Of a stretch of DNA of 64,000 bases, positions 41,301-50,761 are shown piece by piece. The notes beneath the pieces were generated by a model. The model was not told the origin of the DNA, ran no database searches, and saw only the letters and a program-made list of their open reading frames with translations. The translations under genes and the position numbers were made by a program. This stretch comes from Prunella strophiata. Its lineage: Eukaryota > Chordata > Aves > Passeriformes > Prunellidae. The stretch lies in the NCBI GenBank assembly GCA_036583965.1, contig JAZBQD010000030.1:89635300-89699299 (forward strand), read 5' to 3'. The first letter of the stretch is position 1. Each line of letters starts with the position of its first letter.

Positions 41301-44300
41301 CAGCTTTCTTCCTGTGACACAGTAATTTTGTTACCTGGAAGCATTAAAGAACCTTTACAACTTCTTGCTACGGGAAAGGTGGACAATATTCTCATCCCTG
41401 TGCCAAGAAAAGATGAATGCACATAGAAATCAACATCCAGAACTGCAAAGATATCTAGGTGATTTAAGAGCCTGTGGTCTTCTGTGATCTTCCAAACAGA
41501 AAAACTACTGGGCCACTGGCCCATCTCCTCAATCTCCTAGAACAAGCCAAGCTTCCTAAACAAGTGCATTTTTTAATATAGTATCACAAATACTATCAAT
41601 ACTTTCAAAAATAAAGTCAAAGTAAATTGAAAAAAAAACCCCAAATATAACACTTTTAATGACTACTCAAGAGTCTGTGCCACAGGCTTCTCAGAGTCAT
41701 TACTGAGAGGGAAGAAAAACAGCTTGTGTACATATGATATAGAATAAGAATTCCTGGTTTGCCTTGTCTACCTGCAGCTGTTGCCATGGTAATTATAGCA
41801 GAGAAGATAATAGCATTCCAGTGTCATTTTGCTTCACAGCTCAGGATGAACTTCTGCTGAAATGTCCCTCAACAATTGTAAAAATAATACATTATCCTGG
41901 GTAATGGTAAGCCACTAGAATAAGCAGAATTATTCTGGAAAAATTATTATCTCTCTAAAAGACTTCTAGGAGAAGAGGCATGCAGTTTTGCTTAAACAAC
42001 AACAACCACCAAAAAAAAAAAGCCCAAGAAAAACCAAAGAAAACAATCCAATAAAGTTGAATCCAGTTGCATAACAGGTTCAGTTAACATTTGCTCAGTC
42101 TTCTCTGTGACAGTTTTCTCCTGTTTCTGCTCCCTGACACACCTGCACATGACATGCAGCAGGCACCCCACAGTAAATCCTGCTGGAGCACCTCAGAAAC
42201 CACAATGGGTTTCTAATCACACTTAAACCCAGTTAGATGGACTAAGTTTTATTATGCCCATCTCAACACCACAAACAGTAGCCAGCCATGGTTTCTGTGG
42301 AATACTTTACTTGTCAGCTCAGTCACTGTTTTCTGAGTGCTGGGGGTTTAGAAAGCAGATTCATTAGAAAATCCCATTCCATCTTGTCACTTTCCTTATT
42401 TCAACTACTGCTGTATGGCAGAAGGAAAAAAAAAAAATCAGTGAGAAATGGTGATCAGGGATGTTCAGCTATAAACATACTATGTGCTACTTTGTCCTCT
42501 TCCATTCCCAAAAAATAATTTTCAAAAGGCTTCCTTGCTTGCAGAACTGATACTCAGTGGTGCTTGAGAAAATGCATAAAAGCAGAACAATATAAAACTT
42601 TTTTGAAACCAAACAACATGTTATCAAGAGACAAAAGCAACTACACAGTTCTCATCTCAGGATTTTTGATGCTAAAAAAAGATCAAAACTTCTTGATCTA
42701 TTTTAAGTCACTGAAACAGTTCTACAATTTAGATGCTCCAAAAGCAATGTTTTCTACTATCATAGAACATCTGATGAGTGCAGATGAATAATATTTCGTA
42801 GTCAATAGCAACCAGCATGTAATATGTACACTGACTTCCTGTAAGTTAACTATTTTACATACACCATGTCCTATTTTCATTTGTTTATTCTCAAAAGAAA
42901 AAGAAAATTATGTTTTTCTTGTGTAAATTAGTTAATTGATGGAGTGGGGGGGAGGGGAAAAAACAAAGCTCATGCAATTCTCCATGTTTATTGTCCTTCA
43001 GCTATAAATAATTGATAGGGGAAGGGAGGGAAGGGAGAATATCTGGGTATTTTTTGAGCATCAGATAATACTGATGTATCTTTAGAATACATTACAAGCC
43101 AGAATGAACACAAGACTCACTACCAGTATTAAGAGCTAAATTTGCAGGAGTGCTAAATTCTGTCAGCCACATTCAACAGAATTAACTTAAGTAAAGCTTT
43201 GAAACTTTGCCCTTTTTAAATAAATTGCTGAAAAGTCAGCAGGAAGCACTCCATACAGATAACCACCTCCCAAAAAAATAAGAAAAAGGCAATTAGGCAA
43301 ATAACAAAGCAATGGTGCTTGGGGAAACAGGAATTCAAAAGTTACTCGTGCTGTTTGATGCCCTCTGTTGAACCTTCCACAGCAGGAAGAACTGGAACCT
43401 GCAGCAAAGCAGAGCTGAGAGAAGGGAAGCATCTCAAGTTTCAAAAAAAACATTGTGACATGCAGACTTGCACAAGAGATAACAAAAATGGATTACATAC
43501 CAGGAATAGACACAAACCCTTAGGAGCTGCAAGTTACTAATTGTTGACCCACTAATACATATATAAATCCTACAAAGAGCATCTTTTGTACACTCAACAC
43601 AGCCAGCAGACAAAGTCTGTCATATAAATGTGTTTATATACAGCTTAAAACAGCTTCAGATTTTGTCAAATTATACCTCTGAACTTAGAAACAAAACATA
43701 ACAACGCTTTTGACTTGCTTGCCTAGGAAGAAAACTGTTTAACAGGAATGTTGACTAAGGAAACAGACAGCACCAGTTTAATACTCATCTGCAAGACTGC
43801 AAAGAAGGCTGAATAAATTCAGAAGCAAAAGCAAGAACCAAAAACCCTCAAATTAATTAACTAAATTTAGATTAAAAACAATAGGTGAAACACTTGACAA
43901 ATAGATTGTCCTTTAAGACACAAATGACTATAAAGCACCAAGGCTTGCAATTTCACCAAATTTCAGGTCAAAGCAGTTATCAACCTCTACTGCATCAAAG
44001 TTAGATAAATAAATAAACTCAAGTTCAATATTAATTTATATCTACTAAGACTACATACACAAGTAAAATACTTAGGAATTATAATGCCAATCAAAAGCAA
44101 CAAAATCTTCTAAGTCAATGACAAAAAGTCACAGGTTGTCATGAGAACTAAGTTAAGAACTTGATAAAAATCCCTACCATAACTTCCTGGTTAGGCTAGT
44201 GAAATGTCTTTTCAAACTACGATTAAAGTTGAGCTACTTCCACAAAAATGAAAAATAGAGCATCCATTTGTAAACTCAATTTATTCCAGCCTCCCAAAAA

Positions 44301-47300
44301 GGAGATTTTTCAGAAATACCTGCACAACTAATAGGCCAGCAGCTCCCCAGAGACCAAAGCTGTAGTAAATCACTGCTCCTTCTGGAAACACAGTCTTACC
44401 TGCTTACTACCTTCATTTAGAGATACTTACACAGGTCACAAACACTTAAGATCCAGATTTGTAATCCTAAAGTAACAGGAGAACCTGAAAGAGGAGAAGC
44501 AGTAAAGTAGCAAGATCTCTAAATATACTACGTAACACGGGCAGAACTCTTCAGTAATACAGACCTCTGACCCAGTAGCATTTACTGTACAACCTAAAGC
44601 CATCAACCTGGGCAGGATCTTTTAGTGACCAGGGCCAGCTGTCTTACAAATACAGACTGTCAGCATAGGCAGCAGCAAGATGTTCAGCAACCATTTAGTG
44701 TCCAAAACTAGGCTAAGAGTATGCTGAAGAGCAACATCTTCCCAGACTGCCCAGATACAATCAAATCAACAATATTCAGGAACATCCAAATCCATGTTCA
44801 GCCACATGAACAGCTACAAAAGATATATGCCCCTGTTTTATTAAGGAAAGTGTTCATTTAGTGAAAGATGTCACCAAAACCTATTTAAATATTATTAACC
44901 AACTTTTGACTGTGATGAGGACAGACTTCAGAAGTCATATCACCAGCAAAAAATAAGTGATCAGAGAAAACTAAAGCAGCTGCATTAACACAGGCAGAAC
45001 AGATCACCTAATGATACCCACAGTGTCCCAAATAATTTAACTACAAAACAGAAGCTAATCTTGCATGGAGGCAGTTTTAATTGCCATCGTATGCTTGTTT
45101 TTTCCCCTAAATAGTGAACTGCTTAATATTAAGCTAACAAGTTTCTCTTGTTACTAAACAGGTTCTGCATGACACTTACAGGATACACCATGCTAATTAT
45201 GTATTCTCTGACTGTGCAGCTGCCCTCCCTGGGGTAGCACATATCCTCTGGGGTATCCAAAGAGAAGACACAGAAGCATTTTGTCTGATGCAAAAGCAAC
45301 ATCTATAAAAAAGGTTCTATTTTTATAGAGTATGTGACAAAAAGTACAGTCACACCTAGTAATGTTTATACTACCCACACACAGCCATTATTTGGGAAAT
45401 AATAATAATTTTTTGTGTCAAAATCTATCTTATTTATCTTCATGTAGAAGACTTATTTAGTTCCTATGATTCCATGTACAAGCAAAGCTGTATATTAGAG
45501 TGTTTGTATTTTGTTACTTAAAGATGCCTCTAATATAGACCATACACATTCTAAAGCAGTAAAATATACAGATTAACCTCAATTAGACACAAATAAGAAA
45601 ATTACAGTGCTACTTATCAGCTTCCAAAAGGATTTGGAAAACTCAACTTCATGTCAGCTGTACTGCAGTAAAACAAACACTTTTTCTGTTCAAAAGTTAT
45701 TTTTCACCATCATTCCTGTAAACTGAGTATGGCTGCAGTAATGATTACAAGAAGCAAGAGGTGAAGTGAAAAGAACCCAAAATTTGCAGGATGATGTTAA
45801 GAGGCAGAACAACAGAATGTCAATTTAAAAGTTTAGTAAGATAAAGACAATTCGCTCTGTCCTTCTAAGAGACTAAAACATCTCCTGGTGAAGAGATATG
45901 AAGTACAGTATGACTAGCATGCTGAACATCTATTTTATTCAACCCACATCACTAAACTCTTCAATGCCTTGAAGACATAAAAAGGACACTCAATGCAGGT
46001 GAAACAGCAAATATTTGAAAATGCCAACCAGGAAGCTGACAGCACCCAGTCATTGCTATTCTTTCACAGGGCCTTAGAAATACCTGCACTGATTTTGCAC
46101 TGCTTCAGGACAGAAACTATCCAGTAAAGGAAAGAAATGGGAGGGATATTCCTAATCACAACAAATCACCTAGTATTTAACTTATGGCTTTATGTCCTAC
46201 AACAAATAGGACTGAGAAAGAGAAGTAATGACACAGAACTGTTAGAAACCATCTGATTAGAAGTCTCCATCAGTACTTCACATCCCAACTGTTGGTTTTC
46301 CTGGGATTGCACCATAAGAGCTCCCAGCTAACCCAGCATCTCCAAATGCATCAGCCAATGCATACCCAGAGACCAGTCTTTCTCTAGGAAGGACCTGCAG
46401 CTGAACAAGTCCAGGAAAACTTGCAGAACAAAAATTCATACTTTTAAGACCCTGATAATGAAAAAGTTTTTGTATTGACTTCAACTAAACTCAAGATTGA
46501 GTCTACTTTGGAATAAACAAGATCTAACTATGCACTCCAGCTCTCCCATAGAAGAGTCGCTGCCTTGTCTCCCTTGTTAAAAGCAGTTTGGAAAGTGGCA
46601 AGTGCAATCTACATCTGTGTGCCTGGCTGGTGCACATGGAGCTTTGGTGAGCAACTCTGGAGTGATGCACCTGACATGTACATCTGCTACTCATGCAGAG
46701 CAGTCACTTTCAGGCTCAGCAGTCAAACTAGTACTTTTCATTTTCACTGCTGTAGATGCACCAAAGTACTTGAACCATGAAGATATAAAAGAGAAAAAGA
46801 CTGAGAAAAACCACACAATACAAACATAAGGTTAGCCAGATGTCAACAGTCTTACTGAAATGAACACAAATTTACTTACAGCACCTTTTCCTTAAAATTA
46901 CCTTTCTGTGAAAGAAAGGTTTCAGAGTTAAGACACTGAGCAAAAGCAAAATAACAAGAAGCAACAGGTGAGAATATACAAGGTAGCATGGATCATCCTA
47001 GGCAATTACCTAGACATATCCTGTCAGCATACACCCAATACAGAAGGTAGTGTGACCTACGCAATAGGAAGCCTTCTTCACATGGGATATAATAATGTTT
47101 CACTTATCTTTTAGACTGCTCCATTAGTACATGAGTACTTCTCATCAGCAGTGCAGGAGGGTGGTGAGTCCACAACTCAGCAGCTCAATCCCCTTACTTT
47201 TAACATAGTCTTCTCATGTATCTTTACTGCAGCAGCTCTCAAGCCCACTTCCTTCACATTTGATGCTTACACCTGCCTTGGAAGAGGTCAGCAACAATGT

Positions 47301-48439
47301 CCTGCACAAGTGATTTAACCTTGTGCTTGCTCTGTGCAAAATAAACATGCCATTTGTACAGGCTCCAGATGTGAGCAAACACAAAGAAAGAAATCTTAAA
47401 CTAAATCCAACAGTTAGATCAGCACTGACAGATCTCTACACCCAAAGTGATCCTACCTCTCTCCAAAGAGACCTCAGCACAATTCACCTGCTCCAGCCAC
47501 AGAGACCATTGCTTCTATTATACCTCGTTATTATTGTTGCTACACATTACTTGGAGTATTCTCTTCCTTTTCTTTGGACCACTTTTTAAAGATCCATACA
47601 CACATAGCTGCTTTTAATGCTCACCTCTCTACTCATCCCACATATAACCTATTGTAAACCGGAAGAAAAGAGTAACAATTTTCATCTCTGCTACTCTTCT
47701 TCATTTATACTTCAAAAAGACAGACTTTAGCCTGTATTAGGTGGACACAGCTCTTGGCACACACAAAACTAAGTGTACTTACTGTAAGTCAGAAAACTTG
47801 AGTGCTCTGACCATGGCAAAAGTACTTCCTGCATAGGAAGAAAAGCTATCTGTATTTGAAAATCCCTATTACCTATCCCTATCTTTTAAAAATTACTTCT
47901 ATGCCCAAAACCAGAAATCTGCCATTTCCTAGTATTGGTGGTCCCCATGCCTTGCACTGAACAACCCCACACTTACAAGCATCCTGCTAATCTACTTAAA
48001 CCATTATCCGGAGCATTTATTAGGGGTTCCATGGAACTGGAGCTGCACTCACTGACGCACCTCAGCCTACACTTGGACCCCACTCTAACGCGCTGCTCAG
48101 TTGCTCTCTCAGGCGATGCGCATGGGTTTTCACACGCTAGCCAACAAGCCACATCTGCCCTCTCTCCCCGGAGCACCCTGAACTCTGGTGTTTGAATCTT
48201 AGCTACTCACACCTACAAAAACTTGGGACCGTTCCGACAATTCGTCAGTATACTTAAATTGGACAATTCCACAAAAAAAAAAAAAAGAAGAAGTCGCTTG
48301 ACTGAAACAATATAGGGAAGAGAAATGGAATAAACACTACCAAATACAAACATTAAAAAAATAAAAAAAGCTGGGGAGCTGGAGGTTTTATCTGCCCTGC
48401 TAACTACATATCGCAGTACACTGAATTACAGCGCTCTGA
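32339..48439. other. Intron DNA leading to the CpG island
   Basis: AT-rich sequence without a recognised exon or transposon, apart from the poly(A) tract at 40,886. CpG density rises from about 48,000 (CCGG, GACGCAC and GCGATGCGCAT within 48,005-48,180), forming a shore of the island. An open plus-strand frame there (47,935-48,195) has no recognisable domain. Confidence 0.6.
40886..40911. repeat. Poly(A) tract, 26 bases
   Basis: An uninterrupted run of 26 A is followed by GGAAAAG. I see no retrogene or LINE sequence directly upstream that would make it a retroposon tail, so it is listed as a simple repeat. Confidence 0.95.
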
Positions 48440-48669
48440 ACTCAGGTCAAGCCGCTGAGGTTCAGCGAAGGACAGTCCCGCGGGGCGGGCGGGCTGCGGG
48501 AGCGCACGGCACCCGGTGCCGCCGCCGCGGCTGCTGCATCCCCGCTTGCACCGGGCATCACGTGCGGCGGCCCCGCGGCTCCCCGGCCGCCGAGCCGGTC
48601 ACGGGACCGCCCAACTCCTGACCGAGCCCTTCCTACGAGCCCGGGTCCAGCGGCGCCGGCGGTACTCAC

Positions 48670-48708
48670 GTATCGGCTGACGAGGGTCCGCAGGAGGCTG
48701 CAATCCAT
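48670..48708 (-). CDS. ATP11A: ATP11A first coding exon (P4-ATPase phospholipid flippase), partial
   Basis: Read on the minus strand, an ATG at 48,708 opens 13 codons, MDCSLLRTLVSRY, which end exactly at a consensus donor (TAC|GTGAGT, intron starting at 48,669). From memory the human ATP11A protein begins MDCSLVRTLVHRY and its next residues come from another exon, so the start, length and splice position agree, with two substitutions (V6L, H11S). ATP11C and ATP11B begin differently. The start has a strong Kozak context (CGCCATGG) and lies inside a CpG island. ATP11A is a ten-helix P4-ATPase that works with CDC50A and moves aminophospholipids from the outer to the inner leaflet of the plasma membrane. 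None of its catalytic domains is in this exon, which encodes only the cytosolic N-terminal tip. Exon 2 was not recognised in the window. Uncertainty remains because only 13 residues support the name. Confidence 0.85.
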
Positions 48709-48722
48709 GGCGGGCGGGCGGC

Positions 48723-48791
48723 TCAGGACCGCGCCGCCGGGTGCTCGCCGGTGCCGCCGCGCTCCCTGGCTCGCCTCCTCACTTGCCACAT
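48723..48791 (-). CDS. Possible upstream ORF in the ATP11A 5' leader
   Basis: An ATG at 48,791 on the minus strand opens 22 codons (starting MWQVRRRARERGG) and stops at 48,723, leaving 14 bases before the ATP11A ATG. It is in a different frame from the main ORF. If transcription starts upstream of 48,791 this would be a conventional uORF that could lower translation of the main ORF. The peptide is arginine-rich because of the GC-rich sequence and I recognise no homology. The uORF is real as sequence. Its presence in mRNA is inferred. Confidence 0.35.
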   Translation of the reverse strand: MWQVRRRARERGGTGEHPAARS

Positions 48792-49105
48792 GCAGAGAGC
48801 CGCGCTCGCCCCGCCGGACCCGCTGTGACGCCGGCCCGGCGCTCGCCGCCGTCCCCCGGCTATGCCATGTGCTCGCCGCCGCCGCTGCGGCGCGTCGCCC
48901 CGCGGCTCCGCATGCCCCCCGTTGTCGCCGCCGCCGCCGCTACAGTCCCGCCGAGGGCAGGCGGAGGGGACTGCGCTCGCTGCCGGGAAAGCGCTCCCGC
49001 CCCCGCCCGCTGCGCTCTGCCCGCCGCCCGCGCCGCCCAGCGCTTTATCCGGCGGGCGGGGCCGGGGCCGCCCCCGCGCCGCTCCCCCGCCCTTCCCCGC
49101 TCTTG

Positions 49106-49121
49106 GCGCGCGCGCGCGCGC
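49106..49121. repeat. (GC)n alternating purine-pyrimidine tract
   Basis: Sixteen bases of uninterrupted alternating G and C lie about 400 bp upstream of the ATP11A ATG. Such tracts can adopt Z-DNA under negative supercoiling and are common near CpG-island promoters. Confidence 0.9.
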
Positions 49122-49321
49122 CCGGTACCGGCCCGGCCCCCGCCCGGCGCGCGCCGCTCTCAGCTCGCCGGGCGGCCCCGGCGGCGCGCACGTCACGCGC
49201 GGCGGGAACGCGCGCGCTGCCGGCTGTGCCCGTTCCCCATTCCCGTTCCCCTGTCCCCGTCCCGCGCGGCTCCCGGACCGGCCGGTACCGGCTCCCGGCG
49301 GGGGGATCCGGGAAACCTGCC

Positions 49322-49647
49322 CGTGCCTGGGAATGGGCTGGGAACACTGGGGTGAGCCAGTGCGTTATACTGGGAGCACTGGAGGGAGTGAAACTGGGCG
49401 GGAAGGGAAAACATAGGGAGATGCCAGAGAGTAATACTGGGTGCGTTGGGAGGGAACTGGGAGCACTGGTGGAGAGCCAGGGAGTGGCACTGGGGATAAT
49501 GGGAGGGGAACTGGGAGCGGTGAGAGTAGCCACGAAGCGATACTGGAAGAACTGGGATGGCATGAGAGCGCGGAGTGGAAGCCAGGGAGTGATGCTGGGA
49601 GTGAACTGGGAACACTAAGGGGAGTCAGTGAATGATGCTGGGAGTAC
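49322..49647. repeat. Minisatellite, 53-bp unit (left part)
   Basis: This is a degenerate tandem array built on the core ACTGGGAGCACTGG. Three successive units measure exactly 53 bp (49,436-49,488; 49,489-49,541; 49,542-49,594). A shortened 43-bp unit follows (49,595-49,637), and less regular units precede at 49,322-49,435. Each unit carries a CTGGGA core and a GCCAGGGAGTG-like core. Arrays with a similar core occur in GC-rich avian DNA. The array is interrupted by a CR1 element and resumes on its far side. Confidence 0.85.
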
Positions 49648-49748
49648 TCATAGAATGATTACTATACTATAGAATGATTTGGGCTGGGTTGGAAGGGACC
49701 TTAAAGATGGATCAATTTCCAACTCCCCCCTGTGGGCACGGGGACCAT
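49648..49748 (-). mobile_element. CR1 LINE 3' end, inserted in the minisatellite
   Basis: The plus strand reads TCATAGAATGATT, further partial AGAATGATT copies, then GGGTTGGAAGGGACC and TTAAAGAT. This is the reverse complement of the avian CR1 3' end with its short ATTCTATGA-type terminal repeats, so the element lies on the minus strand with its 3' end at about 49,648. Only about 100 bp remain, a typical severe 5' truncation. Homology becomes unclear after about 49,730. The same minisatellite lies on both sides, which dates the insertion after array formation. Confidence 0.85.
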
Positions 49749-49759
49749 GCGGGGACGGG

Positions 49760-49856
49760 GCTGGAGCCAGGGAATGTTGCTGGGAGCATTAGGGTGAGCC
49801 GGGAAGTGACACTGGGAGGAAACTGGGAGCACTGGAGCGAGAAAATGAAAGATGCT
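49760..49856. repeat. Minisatellite, 53-bp unit (right part)
   Basis: This is the continuation of the CTGGGAGCA array beyond the CR1 insertion. It has cores at about 49,780 (CTGGGAGCATT), 49,811 (ACTGGGAGGAAACTGGGAGC) and 49,855. The units are degenerate and about 30-45 bp long. Confidence 0.75.
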
Positions 49857-50119
49857 GGGCGGACACGGGGAGTGCTGAGGAGCGACCGGCAGTGCTCGTG
49901 GGTTTTCCCCGCGCCCCGCCTTCACCTGCGCCGCTCCCGCCGCGGGCAGGAGGGAGCGGCCGCCGCGCCCTTCCGGGCGGAGGTGCCCGCGGCGGGACGG
50001 CGCCGACCGGGGACGCTGCCCCGCCGTGCCGGTGCGGCGGAGCCCGGCCTGCCTGCTCCCGCCCGGCCGCGGGACGGGCTGCCAGAACTGCTGCGGGGTC
50101 CGAGCTGTGCTGGAGGCGA

Positions 50120-50440
50120 GCCCCGCTCCGCCCGGCCCCGCTTCCGCCCCGGCCCCGCTCCACCCCGGCCCCGCTCCTCCCGGCCCCGCTCCGCCCCGGC
50201 CCCGCTCCGCCCCGGTCCCGCTCCTCCCGGCCCCGCTCCGCCCGGCCCCGCTCCGGCCCGGTCCCGCTCCTCCCCGGCTCCGCTCCGCCCCGGTCCCTCT
50301 CCGCCCCGGCCCCTCTCCGCCCGGTCCCTCTCCGCCCCGGCCCCTCTCCGCCCCGGCCCCGCTCCTCCCCGGCCCCGCTCCTCCCGGCCCCGCTCCTCCC
50401 GGCCCCGCTCCTCCCGGCCCCGCTCCGCCCGGCTCCGCGG
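50120..50440. repeat. GC-rich minisatellite, about 16-bp unit
   Basis: About 20 head-to-tail copies of a unit approximating CCCGGCCCCGCTCCGC fill about 320 bp, with CTCCT, CTCCG and CCTCT variants. The unit length varies between about 14 and 18 bp. On the minus strand, which is the ATP11A sense strand, each pair of units gives G-runs of the form GGGGCCGGG spaced by about six bases, which meets the usual intramolecular G-quadruplex pattern. The long open frames across it on both strands follow from the repeat composition and are not genes. Confidence 0.9.
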
Positions 50441-50654
50441 CACGGCGGGCAGCCCGGCGCGGACACAACGGGACCGACCCCGCTGGTAGAGCGCGGCGGG
50501 AACAGATTAAGAAACCTCTGTGCGGTGACAAGCCCAAACATCACAGCCTTACTAAGCCCGCAAAGTGTAGAAATTACTTGGTGGTAGGTACAGGGATAAG
50601 CAGAACTCGGCAAAAAATGCGCACGAAGGAGAAGTAGAAGCGCGTGTCATTATT

Positions 50655-50657
<3 letters not shown>

Positions 50658-50688
<31 letters not shown>

Positions 50689-50761
50689 CCCTAAATGCCT
50701 AAGACAACACCTTTTAGGTATTTAGGCCTTTGTTTTCTGCAGGGTTTTTTTTTTTTTTTTT
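50658..50761. repeat. Paired T tracts (T31 and T17) flanking an inverted repeat
   Basis: A run of 31 T (50,658-50,688) and one of 17 T (50,745-50,761) enclose 56 bp. Inside, CCTAAATGCCTAA (50,690-50,702) pairs with TTAGGTATTTAGG (50,714-50,726) at 12 of 13 positions, across an 11-base loop. The block marks the outer edge of the CpG island. Tracts of this length disfavour nucleosomes and are prone to length change. Confidence 0.85.

Larger units (their letters stand above)
1..48669 (-). other. ATP11A: ATP11A intron 1 (partial, runs off the left edge)
   Basis: This is the DNA downstream of the exon 1 donor in the direction of transcription. It is AT-rich and CpG-poor, with frequent stops in all frames. 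No stretch looked like the expected second exon, which from memory encodes a segment beginning CAGEENWVDSRTIY. The intron is therefore probably at least 48.7 kb, in keeping with a long first intron in this gene. Contents that can be named are listed separately: CR1 pieces, old LINE fossils, one CpG-rich patch, tandem and inverted repeats, and homopolymer tracts. An unrecognised short exon, or a small gene nested inside, cannot be excluded by eye. Confidence 0.75.
48440..50510. promoter_or_regulatory. CpG island, presumed ATP11A promoter
   Basis: The sequence changes sharply from AT-rich DNA to very GC- and CpG-rich DNA at about 48,440 and back at about 50,510. The densest part, 48,470-49,310, covers exon 1 and its upstream flank. 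It holds a consensus GC box, GGGCGGGGCC, at 49,054-49,063 and many looser GC boxes. On the minus strand it holds a CRE-like GTGACGTG (49,196-49,189) and a 16-bp alternating CG tract. I see no convincing TATA box at a useful distance from the ATG, so a dispersed TATA-less promoter is likely. The transcription start cannot be placed from sequence alone. The outer half of the island is largely minisatellite DNA. Confidence 0.8.

Noticed and set aside
48442..48789. N-terminal extension of ATP11A to 48,789
   Set aside because: The frame is open upstream, but the codon at 48,789 is GTG. The first in-frame ATG is 48,708 with a good Kozak context, and it matches the known ATP11A start. The frame beyond 48,670 is intronic read-through.
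48707..50637. Long ORFs of 140-303 codons on both strands in the CpG island
   Set aside because: They overlap each other in several frames and on both strands, consist of Ala/Pro/Arg/Gly runs, and span the minisatellites. GC-rich DNA has few stop codons. None matches a domain I know.
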